From NCBI RefSeq assembly GCF_000981385.1, contig NZ_LATZ01000006.1:115112-179111 (forward strand): 64,000 nt of DNA. Reading direction: 5' to 3'. A model generated the notes under the pieces. It was not told where the DNA came from and ran no database searches. It worked only from the letters and a program-made list of their open reading frames with translations. This DNA is from Bacillus sp. SA1-12. GTDB taxonomy: Bacteria > Bacillota > Bacilli > Bacillales > Bacillaceae. Position numbers and translations under genes: made by a program. This document shows positions 8,037-16,476 of this stretch, in pieces (the first letter of the stretch is position 1; every line of letters starts with the position of its first letter).

Positions 8037-9203
8037 ATGGACAGTTATTTTGCTGATTTACATATTCATATTGGCCAAACCACTTCAGGAAAACCAGTGA
8101 AAATAACGGCATCCCGCTCACTTACATTAGAAAATATTTTGGTAGAAGCAAGCGAGCATAAGGGTATTGATATCGTTGGTATTATCGACTGTCATGTTCC
8201 AGAGGTGTTGATTACATTAAAAAAGCTTGTGGAAACCGGTGAATGTATGGAATTAGAAAACGGTGGCATACGCTTTTTGGACACTACGTTAATGCTCGGC
8301 ACCGAACTTGAAATTTATGATGAAGCCTGCAAAGGGCCGATTCATATATTAGCTTTTATGCCGTCACTTGATAAGATGGAGGAATTTTCTTCTTGGCTTT
8401 CCTCACGAATGACAAATATTAACCTAAGTTCTCAAAGAATTTATGAACAAGGAAAAACACTGCAAAAGGTTGTGAAAAGCCTAGGCGGGTTGTTTATTCC
8501 TGCCCATATTTTTACTCCGCATAAGAGCATGTATGGGAGTGGTGTAGAGAAATCGTTAGAAGAAGTTTTTGATAGCAGCTTAATTGATGCAGTTGAATTA
8601 GGTCTAAGCTCAGATACGACGATGGCTGATCAAGTTGGTGAACTTCATCAATATACATTTTTAACAAATTCGGATGCCCATTCCTTACCGAAAATAGGAA
8701 GAGAATATCAAAAACTCATATTAGAAGAGCCTAGCTTTTTAGAGCTGAAAATGGCGCTGGCTGAAGAAGGCGGCAGGAAAGTTCAAGCGAATTTCGGCTT
8801 AAATCCTTATTTAGGAAAATATTATGACACAACCTGTGAAAAATGCGGTTTAAAGCCGAGAGCGGGCCAAAAGGAATGCGAAAACTGCGGAAGTACACGG
8901 TTTGTTAAGGGTGTTTCAAATCGGCTTAAAGAATTAGCAAACAAAATAGACAAAAGCCGGCATCGACCTCCCTATATTCATCAAGTACCGCTTCAATTTA
9001 TTCCCGGTATTGGTCCGAAAACATTGGATAAGTTAAAGGATATGTTTAGTACAGAGATGAATATCTTACACGAAGTACCTAAAACTGAACTAAAAAAAGT
9101 CGTACCTGATAAAATAGCTGATTATATTGAAGCTGCAAGAGAGGGTCGGCTTCAAGTAATCTCAGGCGGCGGTGGAACGTATGGAAAAGTGACTGGTATT
9201 TAA
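8037..9203 (+). CDS. endonuclease Q-like PHP-domain protein (YqxK type)
   Basis: A 388-residue protein with three parts: an N-terminal PHP metal-binding domain (ADLHIHIGQTTSGK, with His9 and His11, then DIVGIIDCHVP), a zinc ribbon near residues 263-284 (CEKCG and CENCG), and a C-terminal helix-hairpin-helix DNA-binding part (QFIPGIGPKTLDKLK). This layout is that of endonuclease Q, which cuts 5' of deaminated bases in DNA; the B. subtilis relative was once annotated as a helicase (YqxK). It has no helicase motifs. ATG at 8037 is preceded by no good Shine-Dalgarno, suggesting coupling to nudF. A terminator follows. Confidence 0.8.
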   Translation: MDSYFADLHIHIGQTTSGKPVKITASRSLTLENILVEASEHKGIDIVGIIDCHVPEVLITLKKLVETGECMELENGGIRFLDTTLMLGTELEIYDEACKGPIHILAFMPSLDKMEEFSSWLSSRMTNINLSSQRIYEQGKTLQKVVKSLGGLFIPAHIFTPHKSMYGSGVEKSLEEVFDSSLIDAVELGLSSDTTMADQVGELHQYTFLTNSDAHSLPKIGREYQKLILEEPSFLELKMALAEEGGRKVQANFGLNPYLGKYYDTTCEKCGLKPRAGQKECENCGSTRFVKGVSNRLKELANKIDKSRHRPPYIHQVPLQFIPGIGPKTLDKLKDMFSTEMNILHEVPKTELKKVVPDKIADYIEAAREGRLQVISGGGGTYGKVTGI

Positions 9204-9205
9204 GA

Positions 9206-9260
9206 GAAGAGGCTGTCTAATAAGGGTTGTAAACCCGTTGAGACAGCTTCTTTTCTTTTT
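9206..9260 (+). terminator. intrinsic terminator after the EndoQ-like gene
   Basis: Stem GAAG(A)GGCTGTCT / AGACAGCTTC with an internal short hairpin, followed by a T-rich run. It lies in the 461-base gap before spoIIM. Confidence 0.85.
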
Positions 9261-9310
9261 ATCTTCCGCTTTAAGATGTAAGAAAGAGTAGTTAAGATGG
9301 AAGATAAGTA

Positions 9311-9440
9311 GGGGATTACGGGCCATAAAGTCCCAACGAAGGAATATTGTCCAAGCGAAACATAAGGATGCAGCGATATTACGTAATAAGTTTCACTAAT
9401 TACTCAGGCCAGAATGAAAACCCACTGATGGAATTCTCAC
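9311..9440 (+). repeat. decayed copy of a structured intergenic repeat (family 2, copy i)
   Basis: Shares GGGGATTACGGGCCATAAAG near its start and CCCACTGATGGAATTCTCAC at its end with copies at 55144-55276 (+) and 19305-19450 (-). The middle is diverged. No coding frame of note. It lies between the terminator at 9206 and the spoIIM promoter. Confidence 0.65.
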
Positions 9441-9605
9441 TATATAAAAGACGATGCATCATTTTGCTATGTTGATCGGAACGGATATGCGAGACCCTGG
9501 TGAAATAACAAGATAGGATCCTCCGCAGCATACTGCATTATAAGACCAGAACCATCCGCGAAATCTACTAAAAATGCGATTCAAACTTCTCCTTATGTTT
9601 TTTAA

Positions 9606-9634
9606 GTCATAGATTAGCAATCCTCTCATATACT
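9606..9634 (+). promoter_or_regulatory. candidate SigE promoter for spoIIM
   Basis: GTCATAG, then 14 nt, then CATATACT, close to the SigE consensus (kmATATT, N13-14, CATACAnT). It lies 31 nt before the ATG. spoIIM is a SigE-regulon gene in B. subtilis. Confidence 0.6.
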
Positions 9635-9664
9635 CTAGTAAGTGAATGACGGGAGGAAATTATT

Positions 9665-10318
9665 ATGCGTAAACAACCGCCAATTAGTGAAATGATGAAG
9701 ATGCATCTAAAGGATCATTCATCCATTTATCTGTTTGTTTTTGTCCTATTTTTGATGGGAGTTATATTTGGCGCGATCATTGTTAATAGTATGAATTTAA
9801 GTCAGAAGGAAGATTTATTTTACTATTTAAATCGTTTTTTTGGACAAGTTGCTGAAGGGAAAGTTGCAAGCTCAGCAGATATGTTTCATCAGAGCTTTTT
9901 TCATAACTTGAAATACTTAGGGCTAATGTGGATTTTAGGTGTTTCAATTATCGGCCTGCCAGTAATATTAGTCATGTTGTTTATTAAAGGGATAGTGGTA
10001 GGCTTTACAGTCGGTTTTTTAGTTAATCAATTAGGATTAAAAGGTTTTTTATTATCATTTGTCACAGTGCTCCCGCAAAATGTATTGCTCATTCCAGCGT
10101 TTATCATTATGTGTTCTGTTGCCATTGCATTTTCATTAAAGATCATAAAACAGCTGTTTGTAAAAAAATCAAACAGCTTAGAGGCTCCGTTCACTTTATT
10201 TATGAGATATGTGATCGTATTTTTGTTTATCGGAGTTATGGCTATAGCAGCCTCCGGCTTTGAAGCATATGCATCTCCATTTTTAATGAAGAATATTGTG
10301 GAGCTTGTAAGTAAATAA
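9665..10318 (+). CDS. spoIIM: stage II sporulation protein M
   Basis: Membrane protein of the SpoIID-SpoIIM-SpoIIP peptidoglycan-hydrolysing machine that drives engulfment; SpoIIM recruits SpoIIP to the septum. The 217-residue product has about five membrane segments (first at about 22-42, with later ones near 85-110, 125-150 and 175-200), the usual length and layout. ATG follows GGGAGGAA. Upstream is a SigE-type promoter; the gene stands alone. Its stop codon overlaps a Fur-box-like sequence that belongs to the fur control region. Confidence 0.93.
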   Translation: MRKQPPISEMMKMHLKDHSSIYLFVFVLFLMGVIFGAIIVNSMNLSQKEDLFYYLNRFFGQVAEGKVASSADMFHQSFFHNLKYLGLMWILGVSIIGLPVILVMLFIKGIVVGFTVGFLVNQLGLKGFLLSFVTVLPQNVLLIPAFIIMCSVAIAFSLKIIKQLFVKKSNSLEAPFTLFMRYVIVFLFIGVMAIAASGFEAYASPFLMKNIVELVSK

Positions 10319-10332
10319 TAATAATTATTATC
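10314..10332 (+). promoter_or_regulatory. Fur-box-like palindrome upstream of fur
   Basis: AATAATAATAATTATTATC matches the 19-bp Fur box GATAATGATAATCATTATC at 16 of 19 positions. It overlaps the spoIIM stop codon and lies about 40 nt upstream of the fur -35. Simple AT alternation could produce such a match by chance. Confidence 0.45.
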
Positions 10333-10355
10333 TAATATTGATTCTTTTTGTTAGA

Positions 10356-10370
10356 TTATAATCATTTTAG
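10356..10370 (+). promoter_or_regulatory. PerR-box-like site upstream of fur
   Basis: TTATAATCATTTTAG matches the PerR box TTATAATnATTATAA at 12 of 14 defined positions. It lies directly upstream of the fur -35. PerR control of fur is known in B. subtilis, which supports the call. Confidence 0.6.
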
Positions 10371-10371
10371 T

Positions 10372-10401
10372 TGGACACCTTCCTTCCTGATGATATATAA
10401 T
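10372..10401 (+). promoter_or_regulatory. SigA-type promoter of fur
   Basis: TGGACA, 18 nt, then a perfect TATAAT, 35 nt before the ATG. The PerR-like site touches its -35. Confidence 0.6.
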
Positions 10402-10436
10402 AGGTTTTGGGAACGCGGCGAGGGAGGAAGAGTATT

Positions 10437-10919
10437 ATGGAAAACCGCATTGATCGGATCAAGAAGCAGCTGCATTCTGCTAGTTATAAGCTGACACCGC
10501 AGCGTGAGGCAACCGTTCGGGTATTGCTGGAAAATGAAGAAGATCATTTAAGTGCTGAGGATGTATACCTTCTTGTTAAAGAAAAAGCACCTGAAATTGG
10601 CTTAGCAACTGTCTATCGAACATTGGAATTGTTAACTGAATTAAAAGTTGTCGATAAAATAAACTTTGGTGATGGCGTTTCAAGATATGACCTTCGAAAA
10701 GAAGGAGCAGCCCATTTTCATCACCATTTAGTATGCATTGAATGTGGTTCTGTCGCTGAAATTGAAGAAGATTTACTTGAAGACGTAGAAGAAATTGTTG
10801 AAAGTAAATGGAAATTTAAAATAAAAGATCACCGCTTAACATTTCACGGTATATGTGTGAAATGTCAAGAAAAAGAAAATAGTGAGCAAGAACTTAATAG
10901 TGAGGTAAACAAAGTCTAA
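10437..10919 (+). CDS. fur: ferric uptake regulator Fur
   Basis: Iron-responsive repressor, cytosolic dimer. The 160-residue product is nearly identical to B. subtilis Fur in its first 140 residues: MENRIDRIKKQLHSASYKL, the winged-helix recognition part EIGLATVYRTLELL, the metal site HFHHHLVC and two CXXC zinc pairs (CIEC and CVKC). The start is ATG 10437, 5-10 nt after AGGGAGGAAG; an upstream in-frame ATG at 10407 precedes the ribosome site and is rejected. The C-terminal tail (SEQELNSEVNKV) is longer than in B. subtilis. Probably PerR- and possibly self-regulated. Confidence 0.96.
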   Translation: MENRIDRIKKQLHSASYKLTPQREATVRVLLENEEDHLSAEDVYLLVKEKAPEIGLATVYRTLELLTELKVVDKINFGDGVSRYDLRKEGAAHFHHHLVCIECGSVAEIEEDLLEDVEEIVESKWKFKIKDHRLTFHGICVKCQEKENSEQELNSEVNKV

Positions 10920-10942
10920 CAACCAACGTTAGGCTTTTTTTA
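10914..10942 (+). terminator. intrinsic terminator after fur
   Basis: Stem GTCTAAC/GTTAGGC with a 7-nt loop followed by TTTTTTTATT; the stem overlaps the fur stop codon. Confidence 0.75.
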
Positions 10943-11077
10943 TTCCTTTGAAAAATCCATGTATAAAGTTTGTCCTTTTTGGCATATCTTCTAATAATCC
11001 TAATAATTCCTCTTTTAGATATGATCCTTCAAATGGCTGGCTAAACTGGGTAAATCTTAATAACATGGAGGTTCTTT

Positions 11078-11305
11078 ATGATTCGTTGGCTAAAAACGGT
11101 TAGAGATATGATAAAAGTGTTTATTTTATTTACTGGATTTACGATTTTATTCTATTATGCTATTATGTGGGTGAACTTAGAGTACCAGGAATTGCATCGA
11201 TATGATCAACCAGAAGGAGCAGCTTTAAAGGTTACGAATATGGTAAACAATGAAGAGGAAAGTTGGTATAACAGATTACTTTTCTTTTTAGACAATGGGG
11301 AGTAG
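11078..11305 (+). CDS. yqzK: YqzK-like membrane micropeptide (DUF4227)
   Basis: A 75-residue protein with one membrane segment (about residues 12-31) and a C-terminal charged tail. Recognised by its position between fur and xerD, its start MIRWLKTVRDMIKVF and length, as B. subtilis YqzK. ATG follows CATGGAGG. The gap to xerD is 6 nt, so the two are probably cotranscribed. Function unknown. Confidence 0.82.
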   Translation: MIRWLKTVRDMIKVFILFTGFTILFYYAIMWVNLEYQELHRYDQPEGAALKVTNMVNNEEESWYNRLLFFLDNGE

Positions 11306-11311
11306 ACAATT

Positions 11312-12205
11312 TTGAAGGATCAAATAAAAGATTTCATCCATTATTTAATAGTAGAACGAGGTTTATCCAATAATACGATAATGTCCTATGAACGAGATTT
11401 AAAAAGCTACCAAAATCATTTAGTTGAGAAGCAGCAGATTGAAACGTTTAATGATGTAACCCGTATTCATATCATTCAATTTTTAAAGTCATTAAAAGAA
11501 GCAGGGAAATCTAGTAAAACAATTGCAAGACATACCGCTTCGATACGTTCTTTCCATCAATTTTTACTTAGGGAAAAACAAGCTGACCAAGATCCATCCG
11601 TACTTATTGAATCACCTCAATTAGAACGAAGCTTACCTAAGATTCTTTCCCTGCAAGAAGTTGAAAAGCTTCTTGAAACCCCAAAGCTTACAACACCATT
11701 TGGCTATCGTGATAAAGCAATGTTAGAGCTCTTATATGCAACAGGAATCCGTGTTAGTGAAATGATCGATTTGAATTTAACAGATGTTCATTTAACAATG
11801 GGATTTATTCGCTGCTTTGGAAAAGGGAATAAAGAACGGATTGTACCAATCGGTCAAACAGCAACAGAGGTTATCACAAATTATATTGAAAATGGAAGAC
11901 CAAAGCTATTAAACGCAAAGCAGCCTACAGAAGCCCTTTTCGTCAATCATCACGGAAAGCGAATTACCCGGCAAGGTTTCTGGAAGAACTTAAAGAAAAT
12001 AGCTTTGGAAGCAAGAATTGAAAAAGAACTTACCCCGCATACATTAAGGCATTCATTTGCCACACATTTACTCGAAAATGGGGCGGACTTAAGAGCCGTT
12101 CAGGAAATGCTTGGACATGCAGACATTTCAACAACACAAATTTATACACATGTAACAAAAGCTCGATTAAAGGATGTTTACAATCAATTCCATCCAAGGG
12201 CTTAA
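11312..12205 (+). CDS. xerD: tyrosine recombinase XerD (RipX)
   Basis: Site-specific recombinase that works with CodV/XerC at dif to resolve chromosome dimers. N-terminal SAM-like domain (about 1-90) and catalytic domain (about 105-297). All catalytic residues are visible: Arg147 (ATGIRVSE), Lys171 (FGKGNKE), His243 and Arg246 ([12 protein letters not shown]), His269 (LGHADIS) and nucleophile Tyr278 (TQIYTHV). Start is TTG at 11312 with GGGGAG upstream. This is the housekeeping recombinase, not a phage integrase: gene context fur-yqzK-xerD is conserved in Bacillus. A weak terminator follows. Confidence 0.95.
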   Translation: MKDQIKDFIHYLIVERGLSNNTIMSYERDLKSYQNHLVEKQQIETFNDVTRIHIIQFLKSLKEAGKSSKTIARHTASIRSFHQFLLREKQADQDPSVLIESPQLERSLPKILSLQEVEKLLETPKLTTPFGYRDKAMLELLYATGIRVSEMIDLNLTDVHLTMGFIRCFGKGNKERIVPIGQTATEVITNYIENGRPKLLNAKQPTEALFVNHHGKRITRQGFWKNLKKIALEARIEKELTPHTLRHSFATHLLENGADLRAVQEMLGHADISTTQIYTHVTKARLKDVYNQFHPRA

Positions 12206-12208
12206 CAA

Positions 12209-12241
12209 GGCATCTCCAAAACGGGATGCTTTTTGTTGTTT
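12209..12241 (+). terminator. intrinsic terminator after xerD
   Basis: Short stem GCATC/GATGC followed by TTTTTGTTGTTTTT just downstream of the xerD stop. Confidence 0.6.
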
Positions 12242-12340
12242 TTGCCACTTTGTTGATTGGAACGTAAGGTGAAAAGCTCTTGGACTGCAGGTTCAGAAAT
12301 AGAGCCTATTGGTGAAATGAAAAGAGTCTCATTTTAAAAG

Positions 12341-12370
12341 TTGTCATTTATCATGAAAGGGGTTTATAAT
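12341..12370 (+). promoter_or_regulatory. candidate SigA promoter for deoB-pupG-pdp
   Basis: TTGTCA, 18 nt, TATAAT. A second possible promoter (TTGACG at 12405 with TAATAA 18 nt later) lies downstream. Confidence 0.55.
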
Positions 12371-12385
12371 AAAAGTAACGAAAGG

Positions 12386-12403
12386 TTGTCAGACTTCTGA
12401 CAA
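12386..12403 (+). promoter_or_regulatory. palindromic operator candidate before deoB
   Basis: A perfect 18-bp inverted repeat, TTGTCAGA-CT-TCTGACAA. It would lie just downstream of the start point of the TTGTCA/TATAAT promoter and just upstream of the second candidate -35, a typical repressor position. The cognate regulator is not in the window and is not identified. Confidence 0.55.
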
Positions 12404-12471
12404 GTTGACGTTATCGAATGGATTAAGCTAATAATTGGCACAGTAAGATTAGATAATAAAGGAGGATGTAG

Positions 12472-13668
12472 ATGTCACATTATACATATAAACGAATTTT
12501 TTTAATCGTGATGGATTCAGTTGGCATTGGAGAGGCCCCTGATGCAGAAAAGTTTAATGATCTTGGATCTGATACTCTTGGCCATATAGCAGAGCATATG
12601 GGTGGATTGCATATGCCGAATATGGCCAAGCTCGGACTCAGCAATATACGAGAAATTAAAGGGGTACCAAAACAAGCTCAGCCATTAGCTTTTTATACAA
12701 AAATGCAGGAAGCATCAACTGGCAAGGATACAATGACAGGGCATTGGGAAATTATGGGCCTTCATATTGAAAAACCATTTAGAGTGTTTCCGGATGGATT
12801 TCCACCTGAGCTGATCAATGATTTAGAAGCAAAAACAGGACGAAAAATCATTGGAAATAAACCTGCATCCGGAACAGAAATTTTAGATGAATTAGGCGAA
12901 GAACATATGAAGACAGGGTCTTTAATAGTCTATACATCAGCAGATTCTGTATTGCAAATCGCTGCTCATGAAGAAATTGTTCCATTAGATGAATTATATA
13001 AAATTTGTGAAATAGCCCGTGAATTGACATTAGATGAGAAATACATGGTTGGACGGATCATTGCCCGTCCATTTGTAGGAGAGCCTGGAAATTTCACAAG
13101 AACAGCAAATCGTCACGATTATGCATTAAAACCATTTGATCGTACAGTTATGAATGAACTTAAAGATAGTGGATATGATGTTTTGGCAATTGGAAAGATA
13201 TCTGATATTTACGATGGAGAAGGAATCACAAAATCTTTAAGAACAAAATCCAATTTGGATGGCATGGATAAATTACTTGATACGGTAGGGATGGATTTTA
13301 CCGGCATCAGTTTTGTTAACCTAGTTGATTTTGATGCATTATTTGGTCATCGCCGTGATCCCGCTGGTTATGGAAAAGCGCTAGAGGAATATGATGAAAG
13401 ACTAACTGAGGTGCTGGAAAAATTAACCGAACAAGACTTGCTTATTGTCACGGCTGACCATGGAAATGATCCAATACACCACGGAACAGATCATACTAGA
13501 GAGTATGTACCATTACTAGTTTATAGTCCGAAATATAAAGCGGGTAAGGAGCTGCCGCTAAGAAATACATTTGCAGATGTTGGAGCGACAATTGCTGATA
13601 ACTTCAACGTAAAGCTGCCAAAATACGGAAAAAGCTTCTTAACTGAGTTGAAGGGGGATGGATCTTAA
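12472..13668 (+). CDS. deoB: phosphopentomutase DeoB
   Basis: Converts ribose 1-phosphate or deoxyribose 1-phosphate to the 5-phosphates, linking nucleoside breakdown to central metabolism. Alkaline-phosphatase superfamily with two Mn ions; metal-binding motifs [11 protein letters not shown] near the N-terminus and TADHGNDP plus [10 protein letters not shown] near the C-terminus, and the acceptor Thr in the [12 protein letters not shown] segment. 398 residues, full length. ATG behind AAAGGAGGATG. The stop overlaps the pupG ATG by 1 nt (TAATG). B. subtilis calls it drm. Confidence 0.96.
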   Translation: MSHYTYKRIFLIVMDSVGIGEAPDAEKFNDLGSDTLGHIAEHMGGLHMPNMAKLGLSNIREIKGVPKQAQPLAFYTKMQEASTGKDTMTGHWEIMGLHIEKPFRVFPDGFPPELINDLEAKTGRKIIGNKPASGTEILDELGEEHMKTGSLIVYTSADSVLQIAAHEEIVPLDELYKICEIARELTLDEKYMVGRIIARPFVGEPGNFTRTANRHDYALKPFDRTVMNELKDSGYDVLAIGKISDIYDGEGITKSLRTKSNLDGMDKLLDTVGMDFTGISFVNLVDFDALFGHRRDPAGYGKALEEYDERLTEVLEKLTEQDLLIVTADHGNDPIHHGTDHTREYVPLLVYSPKYKAGKELPLRNTFADVGATIADNFNVKLPKYGKSFLTELKGDGS

Positions 13669-14486
13669 TGAATTATGAAAATATTAAAGAAGCTGCAAGT
13701 TATTTAAAGGAGAAATATCAGGAGACGCCAAAGATCGGGTTAATTTTAGGATCGGGCCTTGGAGTTTTAGCTGATGAGATCGAACAGCCTGTAAAAATCC
13801 CTTATCATGAGATTCCAAACTTTCCTGTTTCCACGGTTGAAGGGCATGCAGGACAGCTTGTTTTTGGCCGATTAAATGGCGCAAATGTAGTTGCAATGCA
13901 AGGACGTTTTCATTTTTATGAAGGATATAGTTTAGACAAAGTTACTGCGCCAGTTCGCGTTATGAAGGAATTAGGCGTCAAAACATTGATTGTCACAAAT
14001 GCTGCAGGCGGCATTAATGAATCTTTTGAAGCTGGAGACTTAATGTTAATTACCGATCATATCAATAATATGGGGACGAACCCATTAATTGGACCGAATG
14101 ATTCTAACATCGGAGTACGGTTTCCGGATATGTCAGAAAGCTACAGTAGAAACCTAAGAGAGTTGGCAAAAAATACTGCGAATGAGTTAAACATTAAACT
14201 CCAAGAAGGAGTCTATGTAGCGAATACCGGCCCGTCGTATGAAACCCCGGCGGAAGTTCGCGCTCTTCGTATCATAGGAGGAGACGCGGTAGGGATGTCA
14301 ACAGTGCCAGAAGTAATTATAGCAAGGCATGCAGGAATAAATGTGTTAGGAATCTCTTGTATTTCTAATATGGCAGCAGGTATTTTGGATCAGCCATTAT
14401 CACATGATGAAGTTATGGAGACAACCGAAAAAGTACGTGTTAATTTCTTAATGCTAGTAAAAAGCATTATAGAGAAGATTCGCTAA
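13668..14486 (+). CDS. pupG: purine-nucleoside phosphorylase PupG
   Basis: Trimeric (PNP-I type) phosphorylase splitting guanosine, inosine and their deoxy forms to base and ribose 1-phosphate, the substrate for DeoB. Motifs: GLILGSGLG phosphate loop, [29 protein letters not shown] and the base pocket [12 protein letters not shown]. 272 residues as in B. subtilis. ATG overlaps the deoB stop; GGGGGATGG lies upstream inside deoB. Middle gene of a salvage operon. Confidence 0.95.
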   Translation: MNYENIKEAASYLKEKYQETPKIGLILGSGLGVLADEIEQPVKIPYHEIPNFPVSTVEGHAGQLVFGRLNGANVVAMQGRFHFYEGYSLDKVTAPVRVMKELGVKTLIVTNAAGGINESFEAGDLMLITDHINNMGTNPLIGPNDSNIGVRFPDMSESYSRNLRELAKNTANELNIKLQEGVYVANTGPSYETPAEVRALRIIGGDAVGMSTVPEVIIARHAGINVLGISCISNMAAGILDQPLSHDEVMETTEKVRVNFLMLVKSIIEKIR

Positions 14487-14511
14487 AACTAATATAAGGG
14501 TGAGATTAAGC

Positions 14512-15813
14512 ATGAGAATGGTAGACTTAATTGAGAAAAAAAGAGATGGTCAGGAATTAACAAAAGAAGAAATCCACTATATCATTAAAGGATATACAGC
14601 AGGCGATATTCCGGATTACCAAATGAGTGCTTTAACAATGGCGATTTTCTTCCAGGGAATGACCGATAATGAACGTGCAGAGCTTACAATGGCAATGGTT
14701 GATTCCGGTGATAAAATCAACTTAAGCGATATTGAAGGCATAAAAGTAGATAAGCACAGTACAGGTGGAGTAGGCGACACAACTACATTAGTATTAGGAC
14801 CATTAGTAGCAGCAGTTGGAGTACCAGTAGCAAAAATGTCCGGCCGTGGATTAGGGCACACTGGAGGAACCATTGACAAGCTTGAGTCTGTACCAGGCTT
14901 TCACGTAGAAATTGAAAACAAAAAATTTATTGAGCTAGTCAATCAAAACAAGCTCGCTGTCATCGGGCAAAGCGGAAATCTTACTCCAGCAGACAAAAAA
15001 CTTTATGCACTTAGAGACGTAACAGCAACCGTAAACAGTATCCCTCTTATCGCAAGCTCAATCATGAGCAAAAAAATTGCTGCAGGTGCGGATGCAATTG
15101 TATTAGATGTAAAAACTGGCGCTGGAGCATTCATGAAAGATATTGAAGGTTCAAAAGAACTTGCAAAGGCAATGGTCGACATTGGAAATTTAGTTGGCCG
15201 CAGAACAATGGCGATTATTTCTGACATGAGCCAGCCATTAGGCTTTGCAATCGGCAATGCTCTTGAAGTAAAGGAAGCCATTGATACGTTAAGTGGAAAA
15301 GGTCCAAAGGACTTAGAAGAATTATGCTTAACTTTAGGCAGTTATATGGTTCTTTTAGCAGAAAAGGCAAACTCTCTGGACGAAGCACGTGCAAAACTTG
15401 TTGAAGCAATAGAAAATGGCAAAGCATTAAATACTTTAAAAACATTTCTGGAGGCACAAGGCGGAGACGGATCAGTTGTTGAGCAGCCTGATAAATTACC
15501 GCAAGCACAATATATTACTGAATTAGAGGCAAAAGAAGATGGCTGTGTTGCAGAAATCATCGCAGATTCAGTCGGAACGGCTGCCATGCTGCTTGGCGCC
15601 GGGCGTGCAACAAAGGAATCTGAAATTGACCTAGCTGTTGGCTTAGTACTAAATAAAAAAATTGGTGATGCCGTTAAAAAAGGCGAATCACTTGTGACGA
15701 TACATAGTAATCGTGAAGATGTTGAAGATGTGAAGAATAAATTGTACGCTAGTATTACGCTTTCGAAAAATACAGTTACTGCACCAAAATTAATTTATGC
15801 TACTGTTGAATAG
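14512..15813 (+). CDS. pdp: pyrimidine-nucleoside phosphorylase Pdp
   Basis: Phosphorolysis of uridine, thymidine and deoxyuridine. Three-part fold with the signature [13 protein letters not shown] near residues 81-93 and the pyrimidine/phosphate site [12 protein letters not shown]. With the ATG at 14512 (after AAGGGTGAG, 7 nt) the protein is 433 residues, starting [13 protein letters not shown] as in other Bacillus Pdp; the GTG at 14500 lies in the ribosome site and is rejected. In B. subtilis pdp is in the dra-nupC-pdp operon elsewhere; here it follows pupG, giving a complete nucleoside-to-pentose-phosphate set with DeoB. Confidence 0.95.
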   Translation: MRMVDLIEKKRDGQELTKEEIHYIIKGYTAGDIPDYQMSALTMAIFFQGMTDNERAELTMAMVDSGDKINLSDIEGIKVDKHSTGGVGDTTTLVLGPLVAAVGVPVAKMSGRGLGHTGGTIDKLESVPGFHVEIENKKFIELVNQNKLAVIGQSGNLTPADKKLYALRDVTATVNSIPLIASSIMSKKIAAGADAIVLDVKTGAGAFMKDIEGSKELAKAMVDIGNLVGRRTMAIISDMSQPLGFAIGNALEVKEAIDTLSGKGPKDLEELCLTLGSYMVLLAEKANSLDEARAKLVEAIENGKALNTLKTFLEAQGGDGSVVEQPDKLPQAQYITELEAKEDGCVAEIIADSVGTAAMLLGAGRATKESEIDLAVGLVLNKKIGDAVKKGESLVTIHSNREDVEDVKNKLYASITLSKNTVTAPKLIYATVE

Positions 15814-15822
15814 GATTAGTTG

Positions 15823-15853
15823 GACCACAGCCTAGAGGCTGTGGTTATTTTGA
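15823..15853 (+). terminator. intrinsic terminator of the deoB-pupG-pdp operon
   Basis: Nine-bp perfect stem ACCACAGCC/GGCTGTGGT with a 4-nt loop, followed by TATTTTG. Confidence 0.85.
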
Positions 15854-16418
15854 TGGAGTATGATGGGCTGGAGAATTCGTTGAAAATGGTGAGACTTTTA
15901 AAGTGGAAAGACGTGGCTCCTAAAGGAAATAGTGTGATAGGTGCCTGAAAAATCTGATAACTTCTGCAAGAAGCATGACACCAAAAAAGTAAGAAGATGA
16001 CATATAGGGGAAGAGTCTTGATCAGGTGCCTAAAAGAAGAATACCTATAGAAAATGAAGTAACAAGGTAAGTGGAAGAAGTGATAGAGAAGAAAGAACCT
16101 GACTCCAAAAGAAATGATACCGACAGTAAAAAATGCGACATCCTACAAAATCGACGTGGCCTGGTATTCCTTAGTCTTAGCGTCTACTAAACTACCCCGA
16201 TCCTGCTATAAACCCGACTTTTATCTAAATTCTTGATAAATCAGACGTACAAAATTAAATAATCCCCTCCATATCAATTAAAATCCATAAATCACTATAG
16301 AAACACCCTTCTTCGCACAAAATTCTCTCTTCTTAAACTTCTATGTGACAGGCAAAACTAGTAATTGGCATTATCATCTTACAATCGATTTACATGAATA
16401 AAAAAACTTCCATTCTAA
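15854..16418. other. 565-base stretch without a gene between pdp and dacF
   Basis: No frame with a credible start and coding character on either strand. It holds scattered short look-alike motifs: GGTGCCTGAAAAA (near 15940), GACACCAAAAAAG (near 15979), GGTGCCTAAAAG (near 16024) and CCTGACTCCAAAAG (near 16098), which look like decayed fragments of one short repeated unit. The second half is pyrimidine- and A-rich with nothing recognised. Confidence 0.5.
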
Positions 16419-16447
16419 GTATAATTTCCCTGCCATTGGAAAAAATG
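16419..16447 (+). promoter_or_regulatory. candidate SigF/SigG promoter for dacF
   Basis: GTATA, 14 nt, GGAAAAAATG, fitting the forespore consensus (GyATA and GGnnAnAnT). The spacer is about one base short. dacF is a forespore gene in B. subtilis. Confidence 0.5.
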
Positions 16448-16476
16448 GAAAGTATAAAGAATGGAGGGCTTATGAA

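Noticed and set aside
9204..9664. Hidden gene between the EndoQ-like gene and spoIIM
   Set aside because: All frames are short and broken; the stretch is explained by a terminator, a repeat copy and a SigE promoter.
11312..12205. Tyrosine recombinase as sign of a prophage or integrative element
   Set aside because: Sequence and the fur-yqzK-xerD context identify housekeeping XerD; no other phage genes or att repeats are near.
14616..15587. Several long minus-strand frames over pdp
   Set aside because: They are shadows of pdp in other frames, with no ribosome sites and no family resemblance.
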